From contig JAJOZX010000939.1 of assembly GCA_023014485.1 (NCBI GenBank), forward strand, positions 471,001 through 535,000: a DNA stretch of 64,000 bases. The letters are read 5' to 3'. Position 1 is the stretch's first letter; every line of letters starts with the position of its first letter. This DNA is from Bathynomus jamesi (Eukaryota; Arthropoda; Malacostraca; Isopoda; Cirolanidae). The notes under the pieces are model-generated. The model searched no databases. It saw nothing but the letters and a program-made list of their open reading frames with translations, and had not been told where the DNA came from. A program made the position numbers and the translations under genes. This document shows, in pieces, positions 31,887-40,793 of this stretch.

Positions 31887-34206
31887 ACATTCAACTGCAA
31901 AGAACACGCAGTATAAATAACGTAAAGAACGACGCTTGTATAGGAGATATTCCGCGCAAGACGAGAAAGAGAAAACAACAAATGAAAAAATGAAGTACCA
32001 CCTGGGAATCGAACCCGGGATCTTCCGATTGCCGGTCAGACGCGATAACCACTACACCATGGACTCCACTCTTCCAAATGCCGTAATTCCTCTACATACT
32101 CGCAGAAACCAATGCCCCAAAGGGGCACCTCCCGCTTGCCGTAACATTATATACATTCAACTGCAAAGAACACGCAGTATAAATAACGTAAAGAACGACG
32201 CTTGTATAGGAGATATTCCGCGCAAGACGAGAAAGAGAAAACAACAAATGAAAAAATGAAGTACCACCTGGGAATCGAACCCGGGATCTTCCGATTGCCG
32301 GTCAGACGCGATAACCACTACACCATGGACTCCACTCTTCCAAATGCCGTAATTCCTCTACATACTCGCAGAAACCAATGCCCCAAAGGGGCACCTCCCG
32401 CTTGCCGTAACATTATATACATTCAACTGCAAAGAACACGCAGTATAAATAACGTAAAGAACGACGCTTGTATAGGAGATATTCCGCGCAAGACGAGAAA
32501 GAGAAAACAACAAATGAAAAAATGAAGTACCACCTGGGAATCGAACCCGGGATCTTCCGATTGCCGGTCAGACGCGATAACCACTACACCATGGACTCCA
32601 CTCTTCCAAATGCCGTAATTCCTCTACATACTCGCAGAAACCAATGCCCCAAAGGGGCACCTCCCGCTTGCCGTAACATTATATACATTCAACTGCAAAG
32701 AACACGCAGTATAAATAACGTAAAGAACGACGCTTGTATAGGAGATATTCCGCGCAAGACGAGAAAGAGAAAACAACAAATGAAAAAATGAAGTACCACC
32801 TGGGAATCGAACCCGGGATCTTCCGATTGCCGGTCAGACGCGATAACCACTACACCATGGACTCCACTCTTCCAAATGCCGTAATTCCTCTACATACTCG
32901 CAGAAACCAATGCCCCAAAGGGGCACCTCCCGCTTGCCGTAACATTATATACATTCAACTGCAAAGAACACGCAGTATAAATAACGTAAAGAACGACGCT
33001 TGTATAGGAGATATTCCGCGCAAGACGAGAAAGAGAAAACAACAAATGAAAAAATGAAGTACCACCTGGGAATCGAACCCGGGATCTTCCGATTGCCGGT
33101 CAGACGCGATAACCACTACACCATGGACTCCACTCTTCCAAATGCCGTATTCCTCTACATACTCGCAGTTGAATGTATATAATGTTACGGCAAGCGGGAG
33201 GTGCCCCTTTGGGGCATTGGTTTCTGCGAGTATGTAGAGGAATTACGGCATTTGGAAGAGTGGAGTCCATGGTGTAGTGGTTATCGCGTCTGACCGGCAA
33301 TCGGAAGATCCCGGGTTCGATTCCCAGGTGGTACTTCATTTTTTCATTTGTTGTTTTCTCTTTCTCGTCTTGCGCGGAATATCTCCTATACAAGCGTCGT
33401 TCTTTACGTTATTTATACTGCGTGTTCTTTGCAGTTGAATGTATATAATGTTACGGCAAGCGGGAGGTGCCCCTTTGGGGCATTGGTTTCTGCGAGTATG
33501 TAGAGGAATTACGGCATTTGGAAGAGTGGAGTCCATGGTGTAGTGGTTATCGCGTCTGACCGGCAATCGGAAGATCCCGGGTTCGATTCCCAGGTGGTAC
33601 TTCATTTTTTCATTTGTTGTTTTCTCTTTCTCGTCTTGCGCGGAATATCTCCTATACAAGCGTCGTTCTTTACGTTATTTATACTGCGTGTTCTTTGCAG
33701 TTGAATGTATATAATGTTACGGCAAGCGGGAGGTGCCCCTTTGGGGCATTGGTTTCTGCGAGTATGTAGAGGAATTACGGCATTTGGAAGAGTGGAGTCC
33801 ATGGTGTAGTGGTTATCGCGTCTGACCGGCAATCGGAAGATCCCGGGTTCGATTCCCAGGTGGTACTTCATTTTTTCATTTGTTGTTTTCTCTTTCTCGT
33901 CTTGCGCGGAATATCTCCTATACAAGCGTCGTTCTTTACGTTATTTATACTGCGTGTTCTTTGCAGTTGAATGTATATAATGTTACGGCAAGCGGGAGGT
34001 GCCCCTTTGGGGCATTGGTTTCTGCGAGTATGTAGAGGAATTACGGCATTTGGAAGAGTGGAGTCCATGGTGTAGTGGTTATCGCGTCTGACCGGCAATC
34101 GGAAGATCCCGGGTTCGATTCCCAGGTGGTACTTCATTTTTTCATTTGTTGTTTTCTCTTTCTCGTCTTGCGCGGAATATCTCCTATACAAGCGTCGTTC
34201 TTTACG

Positions 34207-34208
<2 letters not shown>
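31887..34208. repeat. tRNA-like array 2: giant palindrome of 266-bp units
   Basis: Five units in inverted orientation (31887-33168) face four in direct orientation (33225-34208) across a 56-base loop. Units look identical by eye, with a strict 266-base period. Each contains a tRNA-like core, the hairpin TGCCCCTTTGGGGCA and the line CTTGTATAGGAGATATTCC (or its complement). The arms could fold into a stem of about 1 kb. The 107-aa open frames repeated through each unit are by-products of the identical repeats and resemble no protein. (TA)n borders both outer ends; the right one joins an intact DD37D transposon. Confidence 0.9.
33262..33334 (+). pseudogene. tRNA-like core of array 2 (nine copies)
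   Basis: Direct cores lie at 33262-33334, 33528-33600, 33794-33866 and 34060-34132. Inverted cores lie at about 31995-32067, 32261-32333, 32527-32599, 32793-32865 and 33059-33131. A box TGGTGTAGTGG and B box GGTTCGATTCC are intact. The anticodon loop is CCGGCAA with C at position 33. One T-stem pair is lost (CCGGG/CCCAG) and the acceptor strands do not pair well. It is a tRNA-derived unit, not a normal tRNA. Confidence 0.7.
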
Positions 34209-34235
<27 letters not shown>

Positions 34236-34240
<5 letters not shown>

Positions 34241-35877
34241 GGTGGTCCGAAAAAAATGACGCATTTTTTAAAAATTAATATCTCAGTAACCCCCTTCCTT
34301 ATCATGACAATTTTTATATGCAAGATACTTTCAAACTTCTTTTTATGAATGCAAGAAACGGAATTCTGATATCTTTTATAGTTTTCTCGCAATTAACAAA
34401 AGTAACAACATGGGTCAAAAAAACGAATATCATGAGAAAGGAAAAATTTAATCAGAAATTTAACTAATTAATTTACAGTAAATGATCGATTGGACCACCA
34501 CTCTGTTGACACACTAATCTAAGTCTTTTCTTCCACACAAAAATAATACTTCTTACTTCATTAATGCCAATTTCTTGCCAAGATTCAAGTATTTTACTTT
34601 TTAATTCTGATTCGGTGAATTTTTCTCGTCGACCTCGGTAAACCTTCTCTTTTAGTAACTCCCAAATTGAGTAGTCCATAGGATTACAATCTGGGCTTTG
34701 TGGTGGCCACTCATTTTTCGTTATTAATTTTGGTATATTGCTAATCAGAAACGACTGTGTGGCGTAGCTTGTATGCGACGGTGCTCCATCTTGTTGGAAT
34801 ATGAAATCATTTTCTTGATACAGGCGACGACAATCCGGCAACAATTTTGTTCTTAAAAGTTCAATGTAATTTGCAGAATTCACCTTTGTCTTTTCAGTTT
34901 CAATAAAATGAACATCTGTCTTGCCATTCCAAGAGACCCCTGCAGATATCATAACCTTTTTGGAGAATCTTGACGTTTCATGATACAATCTGTTTATTGA
35001 AATGTCACACTTTTTACCACGCCCGTAGACAACATCATTTTGAAGGTTTCGCGGAATTTCTAGAGTGAAATCTTTTTCATCCGTGAAGACTATCTTTTTA
35101 ATATCAACGACAGAGAAATTATCAAGTAACTTTCTGCACCTTGTTTTTCTTTTATCCTTAACAGTATCACTTTTTCTAGAAGATACTATTCTTTTGAAGG
35201 CTTTTAGTTTTTGTGCTTTAATTATTCGGTGTACAGAAGTCTTTCCAATATTCAAATGTTTAACAATTGTTCTTTGTGACAAATGACTTCCTGGTTTATC
35301 TTCTTGAGAGCAGATTTTATCGTTGATGTAATCCACATTTTCTGGAACCGAAGCTGTTTTAGGTCTACCGCTTCCTGGTTTTCTGGCAGTACTTCCCGAT
35401 TCGCGAATCTTCTTTAAGAGTCTTTCCACTGCACGCCTTTTCCACTTTTTGCCGGGAAACTCTTGCAATAACCTTCCAGTCTTCCATCCTTTTTCACAGT
35501 AACAATTTTTAATGAGAATACGATCTTCCTCTGACAACATCATTAAGGGTACTGACGAATTGTTAAAAAATAAAAATATCCACAATTTGACTTGTTCATT
35601 CCTGTAGAGTTTTGTAATAACTTGCAAAAATATCGCATGATATCGTATAAAAATGATGTATAAAAAACGGATATTATATTGCGATTTTTGTTTTTTTGAC
35701 CCATGTTGTTACTTTTGTTAATTGCGAGAAAACTATAAAAGATATCAGAATTCCGTTTCTTGCATTCAAAAAAAGAAGTTTGAATGTATCTTGCATATAA
35801 AAATTGTCATGATAAGGAAGGGGGTTACTGAGATATTAATTTTTAAAAAATGCGTCATTTTTTTCGGACCACCCGAT
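34236..35877 (-). mobile_element. DD37D mariner-like element, apparently intact
   Basis: The element is bounded by CGGGTGGTCCGAAAAAAATG and its inverse. Inverted similarity extends about 190 bases on each side (to about 34430 and from about 35690), unusually long for this superfamily. TA lies at both ends. It is inserted at the edge of (TA)n and array 2. The single transposase frame is uninterrupted. Confidence 0.9.
34473..35627 (-). CDS. DD37D Tc1/mariner-superfamily transposase
   Basis: The frame gives 384 aa from 35627; the likely start is the internal Met before LSEEDRILIKNC (about 35545), which would leave about 355 aa, closer to the family's usual length. The N-terminal DNA-binding part contains GWKTGRLLQEFPGKKWK, a GSGRPKT linker (AT-hook-like) and the second helix-turn-helix LNIGKTSVHRIIKAQ. 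Catalytic residues: VFTDEKDFTL (D), IFQQDGAPSH (D) and SPDCNPMDYSIW (D). The last two are separated by 37 residues, the DD37D (maT-like) spacing. The GVSWNGKTDVHF block is also intact. No stop or shift is visible, so this is the only transposase in the window likely to be functional. Its terminal repeats are also well preserved. Confidence 0.9.
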   Translation of the reverse strand: MQVITKLYRNEQVKLWIFLFFNNSSVPLMMLSEEDRILIKNCYCEKGWKTGRLLQEFPGKKWKRRAVERLLKKIRESGSTARKPGSGRPKTASVPENVDYINDKICSQEDKPGSHLSQRTIVKHLNIGKTSVHRIIKAQKLKAFKRIVSSRKSDTVKDKRKTRCRKLLDNFSVVDIKKIVFTDEKDFTLEIPRNLQNDVVYGRGKKCDISINRLYHETSRFSKKVMISAGVSWNGKTDVHFIETEKTKVNSANYIELLRTKLLPDCRRLYQENDFIFQQDGAPSHTSYATQSFLISNIPKLITKNEWPPQSPDCNPMDYSIWELLKEKVYRGRREKFTESELKSKILESWQEIGINEVRSIIFVWKKRLRLVCQQSGGPIDHLL

Positions 35878-36079
35878 ATATGTGGTGGCCCAAAAAAAAC
35901 GCCTTGAGATTTGAACATTAATAACTTCAAAACTATGCAGTTCACACTTCCAAAATTTAGGTAACTTTTACCTCAATCTACTAGTAAGCCATCATAAAAA
36001 TTTCAGACCTCTACATAAAATACTTTTTCCACAGCTGAGGGAACAATGAGGTATGGTGAAAAAAACGAATATCATAAAC

Positions 36080-36413
36080 TGAAAAAATTTTGTTATTCAC
36101 ATCTTATCAACAAATATGATCAACATGTCTGCCGTCCTGCTTACAAACCAATCTTAACCTTTTCTTCCACGACATGATGCATTTTCTGAGTTCTGCTAAT
36201 GTTATTTTGTCCCAGCCTTCGCGTATTTTTTTTCTTTAATTGCATTTCTGTAAACTTTTCTGTTTGGCATTCATAAATCTTTTCTGCTCAAGTGTTCCAT
36301 ATGCAATAATCCATGGGATTGCAATCAAGTGATTGCGGGGCCAGTAGTTTTTTCCAATGAAGTTGAGTACATTCTGTTGTAGATAATCCTGTATGAACTT
36401 GCTAGTATGAGCT
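36080..36413 (-). pseudogene. DD37D transposase, C-terminal fragment
   Basis: On the minus strand: SKFIQDYLQQNVLNFIGKNY, WPRNHLIAIPWIIAYGTLEQK and the far C-terminus with DWFVSRTADML. It aligns by eye with the last 100 residues of the intact transposase at 34473. The third catalytic aspartate region is degraded (CNPMDY becomes AIPWII). Confidence 0.7.
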
Positions 36414-36921
36414 GTAGGGTACTAGGACAGTTTGCCTACGGACAACTTGCCTACGGACAGTTTGCCTACGGACAGTTTGCCTACTGGACATTATGCCTAT
36501 GGACACCATGCCTACCGGACATTATGTCTAACGGACATGATGCCTAAAGGACGACACGCCTAACAGACGCAGCTTATTGAGGCATCGATTTTATTCCATT
36601 CTATTTCATTCTATTTCATTTTATTTCTTTCATATATTTAATTTTATTTTAATTACGCAATCGGTCTACAAGTCGACACAGAGTTGGGTGTGTAATGGCG
36701 ACTCGTAGGTCGAAGGCTCTGTGCCAGCCCTCTATCGAGTTGTTGCGGAAAAGCAGGCCGTCTTCTTCGTCCTCGCTGCAGAATTCGAATCCACGTAGCC
36801 TCGAAATAGGTTAGAAAGTCTTCCAAGATCTCGTCCGTTTCCTCGTCAAAAACAGCCGTAAATCGTTCAAACGTGTTGCTAACATCTTGAAGAGGAACAA
36901 AAGCAACCTAACCTACCTAAC

Positions 36922-38247
36922 AGTGATGTAGTCGAGACCACCAAGTCCGAGACTGAGACCGAGACCTGATCCTGTGAGACCAAGATCGAGACCGAGATCA
37001 AAGGTTCGAGATCGAGATCAACCTTCCGAGATCGAGACCCTTAAAATTCGAGACCGAGATCGAGATCGAGACCAAGCTCATGCCCTTTCAATTTGTTTTA
37101 CACTACTATGGAAATTAGACTATGTTAAGTATATTAATAAACTAATAACTACTTTCTCAGATGTAGTGTGTTGAATGCAAAAAGTGTAACCTATAAATTA
37201 AAAAATGAATATATATATATATATGTACTTTTTATTTATTTACTTCTTTTATATCTGTTACAGAAGGTTTAATGAACGTACCACGACCCAGTTTGACTTG
37301 TGCATTATTTAAAGCATGATAGGTGCTCATTACACTTAAGGAACATCAGCATGCTCAGAAGATCTGCTGAAGTTCGACTTCTGTGGGGCCTCATTATTAT
37401 GCCTCTATGGCTAAATACACGCTCAACTGGAGCACTAGAGGCAGGCACTGTTAAAACAGTCATGGCAATATTGGCTAGTGATGGGAATTTATCCCTTTTC
37501 TGGTGCCAAAACTTATTGGATAGCAGTTGTCTAAAATATGAGATTCATCGATCTGTAAGAGTTACCGCCGCAACTGTTCCCTGCGGTTCAAAATCTTCCC
37601 AGTTTCAACGTTCTTCGGCTTGGACCGATAGCTTTGATATTTTGCCATTAATCTCGGAACTTTGGTTTGACTCCGTTTTATTTCGTCATCGCTGCTGTGA
37701 GAATGAGCGCTGTCTCTCTGTATCTGCTCATTCTCCGTGCTTGAGTTTCCTCTATAGCATATATATTTATATATATACTAATATATACTTATTATATAAT
37801 ATATATAATTCTCTATTTAGTGTTTCCATTTTCAATAAAATTAATCTGACGGGGGCAGGGGGGGGAGGGCCAATTTTTTTGTAGCGCTAACCTAAAAAAA
37901 TCCAGCCCCCCCCCCCCCCCCCCCCCCGCAAGACAAACGTGGCAACTCAAAACAGGGTGACTGATTAGTGAATACCTAGAGTCCCTTACTTTTACAAACT
38001 CATAAACATTCTGAATTGTGTCTGTTCAACCAAGCCACCATCATGAGTATGCCAATAACATATATTTTTCATTACGGTCTCGAGAGGTCTCGAAAGGTCT
38101 CGGGGAGAAAAACGGAGACCGCGTCTGTCGAGACCGAGATCGAGACCGAGATCTAAATAGCGGAGACCGAGATCGAGATCGAGATCTGCAAATTGGGTCT
38201 CGAGATCGGTCTCGAGACCGAGACCGATCTCGAGACCTACATCACTG
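36922..38247 (-). mobile_element. hAT element with GAGACC subterminal repeats
   Basis: Ends are CAGTGATGTAG at 36922 and its inverse at 38247. CTACCTAA is duplicated on both sides (36914-36921 and 38248-38255), the 8-bp duplication of hAT elements. Subterminal arrays of GAGACC/GAGATC units cover about 36935-37075 and 38080-38235. The inner part holds a degraded hAT transposase on the minus strand. Confidence 0.85.
37304..37760 (-). pseudogene. hAT transposase C-terminal fragment
   Basis: On the minus strand near 37500-37304: FPSLANIAMTVLTVPASSAP, then VERVFSHRGIIMRPHRSRTS and LLSMLMFLKCNEHL, ending at a stop. This is the hAT dimerisation domain. Upstream (37740-37520) SDDEIKRSQTKVPRLMAKYQ suggests the spacer that precedes it, with a stop before ISYFRQ. 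Catalytic residues are not seen. The frame lacks an early methionine, and the plus-strand frame at 37300-37884 is only its shadow. Confidence 0.85.
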
Positions 38248-38332
38248 CTACCTAACCTAACCTACCTTACCTAACCTTACCTTACCTAACCTTACCTAAC
38301 CTAACCTTACCTAACCTACCTAACCTGAATTA
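38248..38332. repeat. Degenerate telomere-like CCTAA tract
   Basis: CCTAACCTAACCTACCTTACC-like units continue for about 85 bases. They match on the other side of the hAT as AACCTAACCTACCTAA (36906-36921). The complement is TTAGG with variants TAAGG and TAGG, the arthropod telomere unit in decayed form. It is internal to the foldback element. Confidence 0.6.
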
Positions 38333-38629
38333 ATTCTTTTGCATGAATCTGAAGTTAAATAAGTTAAATAAGTTAAATAAGGTAAGGATAAATATACCAC
38401 AGTTGTTCACTATATAATAAAAAAAATTAAGAAAATATTCTCGTCATGAAAGAGTGTAGATGCGAAATGTCCTTTAGGCATCATGTCCGTTAGGCATCAT
38501 GTCCGTTAGACATAATGTCCGGTAGGCCTGGTGTCCATAGGCATGGTGTCCATAGGCATAATGTCCAGTAGGCAAACTGTCCGTAGGCAAACTGTCCGTA
38601 GGCAAACTGTCCGGCCACGGAGCTGTAGC

Positions 38630-39345
38630 ACCATCTTTTTGGAGTATGAAATCGTTTCCATAATACAGACGCCCACAATCATGCAAAAGATTCTCCTCTA
38701 AGAGATTTACATAGGTTTCTGAATTAATTTTTTTATTTTCTGAAATGAGATGAATTTTCGTTTTTCCATTCCACGATACACCTGCTAATATCATGATTTT
38801 TTAGGAAAACTGACTTGTCTGGTGGTAAAGTCTTGATGGAGGAATGTTTTTCTTACGCCGACCATAAACAACATCGTTCTGGGAGTTTCGAGCAATCTCG
38901 ATGGTGAAACCTTTTTCATCTGTAAAAACTATTTTCTTAACATCATTGGACGAAAATCTATCAAGCAATTTTGTACAACGAATTTTTCTTTTAACTCTTA
39001 CATTGCTTCTACCGTTCTCTGCATTCTTTGTATGGAACTTCGACTGATACCTAAATTTCTTGCAATTTTCCTCTGAGAGCAGTGTGACCCAGGTCGATCC
39101 TCTTGAAATAGGTTCATCATTTCGATCTTTGCAATATTGTCTTGAGTGTAAACTGTTTCAGGCCGACCACTTCCACGCTTCCGTGCCGTCGAACCGGTTG
39201 CTTTAAGTTTTATAATTATTCTATTCACAGACGTAACATTACAAGTTATTCCTGGAAATTCCCTCAAAATTCTTGCCCCAGTCCATCTTTTTTCCAAGAA
39301 ACACTTTTCAATCACCGCATTTTCACCGTTAGTTATCACCATAAT
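38630..39345 (-). pseudogene. DD37D transposase, N-terminal and catalytic part
   Basis: Start is at about 39345 (MVITNGENAVIEKCFLEKRW). The DNA-binding half includes GARILREFPGITCN, the linker GSGRPETV and LGISRSSIQRMQR. After a frame change come VFTDEKGFTIEI (first D) and, in the frame 38794-38630, GVSWNGKTKIHL and FILQKDGATAP (second D). There the foldback element interrupts it; the rest is at 36080-36413. It is a clear relative of the intact transposase at 34473-35627. Confidence 0.8.
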
Positions 39346-39547
39346 TTGAAGTGTAAGTTTAAAAAAACAGTATTTAAGATGGGCGTAGCCTATATCATCT
39401 GACGTTTTTCTGAGACTACTACAAGTCTTAGAATAGTTGCCAGGTACAGCTATACACATTTAGGATTTAGGATATTCGTTTTCTTCACCATACTTCATTG
39501 TTCCCTCAGCTGTGGAAAAAGTATTTTATGTAGAGGTCTGAAACTTT

Positions 39548-39702
39548 GGAGGAAGTGTAGTTTACGTTCTCCTGTGGTACCTAGTGTAGCTTACGTTCCC
39601 CTACATTATCCTTGTATAGTTTGCGTTCCCCAACTTGTCCGCGTATACGTAATCAAAAAACGTTAAAACTAACGAAAATATTACGACTTAACCTAACCAA
39701 TC

Positions 39703-39758
<56 letters not shown>

Positions 39759-40023
39759 GTTCAGGAAGAACCGATTCGCCTCTATTTAAAGGGCATATCT
39801 CAGCGGAAAAACAAAGAAAAAGTGAGAGGAAAGACAGAGGAAAAAGAAAGGGTGGAGGGGACAGTCGAAGTGGAAAAAGACCAAGGATGACAAGGACTGC
39901 AGGGTCGAGCCCCATCATCCTTGGGTGCTAGGGCCGGGAGGGCGCACGTGAAACCTCCAGGAACAAGCACGTACAAACGAGCACAAAGAGCACTCAAGAG
40001 CACGAGCTTAGAACCCCCTTGCG

Positions 40024-40060
<37 letters not shown>

Positions 40061-40233
40061 TGACGCCTGGTTAGGTTAAGTTGTAATATTTTCGTTAGTT
40101 TTAACGTATTATTTGATGGGTTCATTTAAAATATGTCTCCTAAATATCCTAGTTTAGTTTACGTTCCCCAACTTTGACCTAGTCTAGTTTGTGTCCCCTT
40201 TTGCGTCAGGGAGACGTAAACTAAACTTGCTCC
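39548..40233. mobile_element. Palindromic GG-ended element, copy b, with central insert
   Basis: Ends are GGAGGAAGTGTAGTTTACGT and the inverse of GGAGCAAGTTTAGTTTACGT. GAAACTTT and GAAATTTT (7 of 8 identical) flank it, an 8-bp duplication. The conserved core CTAACGAAAATATTACGACT with TTAACCTAACC lies at 39670-39705, and its complement lies at 40062-40110. A (TA)n-bounded poly(A) retroposon (39740-40027) has opened the centre. Confidence 0.75.
39740..40027 (-). mobile_element. Possible poly(A) retroposon between (TA)n tracts
   Basis: On the minus strand a 270-base GC-richer sequence beginning CCCCGCAAGGGGGTTC ends in a run of about 18 A (plus-strand T run at 39741-39758). (TA)n occurs on both sides. 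No tRNA, 5S or 7SL box is evident. It could be a LINE-mobilised transcript. Confidence 0.45.
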
Positions 40234-40361
40234 GAAATTTTTATGATGGTTTATCAATAGATTGAGGTAAAAATTATGTAAATTTTGGAAGTGTGAACTG
40301 CATATTTTTAAGTTATTGATGCTCAAATCTGAAGGCGTTTTTTTGGGCCACCCGAGATATA

Positions 40362-40564
40362 GGAGCTATTGAAGAATAGGGACCCCAGCCTTCTTTAGTT
40401 AGGCTTATAAGACTAACTAAAGAAAATATCACGACCTAACCTAACCAATCGTTAGGTTAACTGTACGCCCTTGACGATTGGTTAGGTTAGGTCATGATAT
40501 TTTCGTTAGTTAGCCTTATAAAGCTAACTAAAGAAGGCTGGGGTCCCTATTCTTCAATAGCTCC
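40362..40564. mobile_element. Palindromic GG-ended element, copy c
   Basis: A 203-bp hairpin with ends GGAGCTATTGAAGAATAGGG and the inverse. Core as in the other copies. GAGATATA is exactly duplicated on both sides (40354-40361, 40565-40572). It inserted at the outer end of the DD37D element. Confidence 0.85.
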
Positions 40565-40592
40565 GAGATATATATATATATATATATATATA

Positions 40593-40793
40593 GGATAACC
40601 TGAAGATCAGGACCCCCAGCCTTCTTTAGTTAGCCTTATAAGGCTAACTAACGAAAATATCACGACCTAACCTAACCAATCATTAGGTCAACTGTACGCC
40701 CTTACAATTGGTTAGGTTAGGTCGTAATATTTTTGTTTGTTAGCCTTATAAAGCTAACTAAAGAAGGCTGGGGGCCCTGATCTTCAGGTGATC
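40593..40793. mobile_element. Palindromic GG-ended element, copy d
   Basis: Ends GGATAACCTGAAGATCAGG and the inverse GATCACCTGAAGATCAGG, with the shared core. It lies between (TA)n tracts, so a target duplication cannot be fixed. Confidence 0.8.

Larger units (their letters stand above)
36418..38619. mobile_element. Foldback-type transposon with 15-bp tandem repeat arms and 9-bp duplication
   Basis: GAGCTGTAG lies directly outside both ends (36409-36417 and 38620-38628), a perfect 9-bp target duplication inside the DD37D transposase. Each arm (36424-36560 and 38465-38615) consists of about nine 15-base units of the form GGACAnnnTGCCTAn, inverted relative to the other arm. The inner region contains a CCTAA-rich tract that was itself hit by a hAT element. 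I see no transposase of its own. Arms made of short tandem units plus 9-bp duplications resemble Drosophila foldback (FB) elements and MULE-derived elements. Confidence 0.8.
35881..40355 (-). mobile_element. Second DD37D mariner-like element, split by nested insertions
   Basis: Ends read GGTGGCCCAAAAAAAACGCC at the left and the inverse (with seven A/T) at the right, 40345-40353. Long subterminal similarity continues inward about 200 bases. The 4.5-kb span holds a foldback element (36418-38619, which holds a hAT) and a palindromic element (39548-40233) in the right terminal repeat. Without these the element would be about 1.6 kb, like its neighbour. Confidence 0.8.

Noticed and set aside
31936..34191. 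107-aa open frames repeated through the tRNA-like array
   Set aside because: They exist because the 266-base unit is repeated identically and happens to be open across unit borders. The sequence crosses tRNA-like cores, has no family resemblance and occurs in mirror image on both strands.
31887..34208. CRISPR-like array
   Set aside because: Units are identical throughout, with no alternation of short repeats and unique spacers, and the context is eukaryotic.
37300..37884. 194-aa plus-strand frame
   Set aside because: It is the shadow of the hAT dimerisation domain, which reads clearly on the minus strand.
36974..38260. Arg/Asp-rich (RD) protein segments
   Set aside because: They are translations of GAGACC/GAGATC subterminal repeats of the hAT element and have no independent support.
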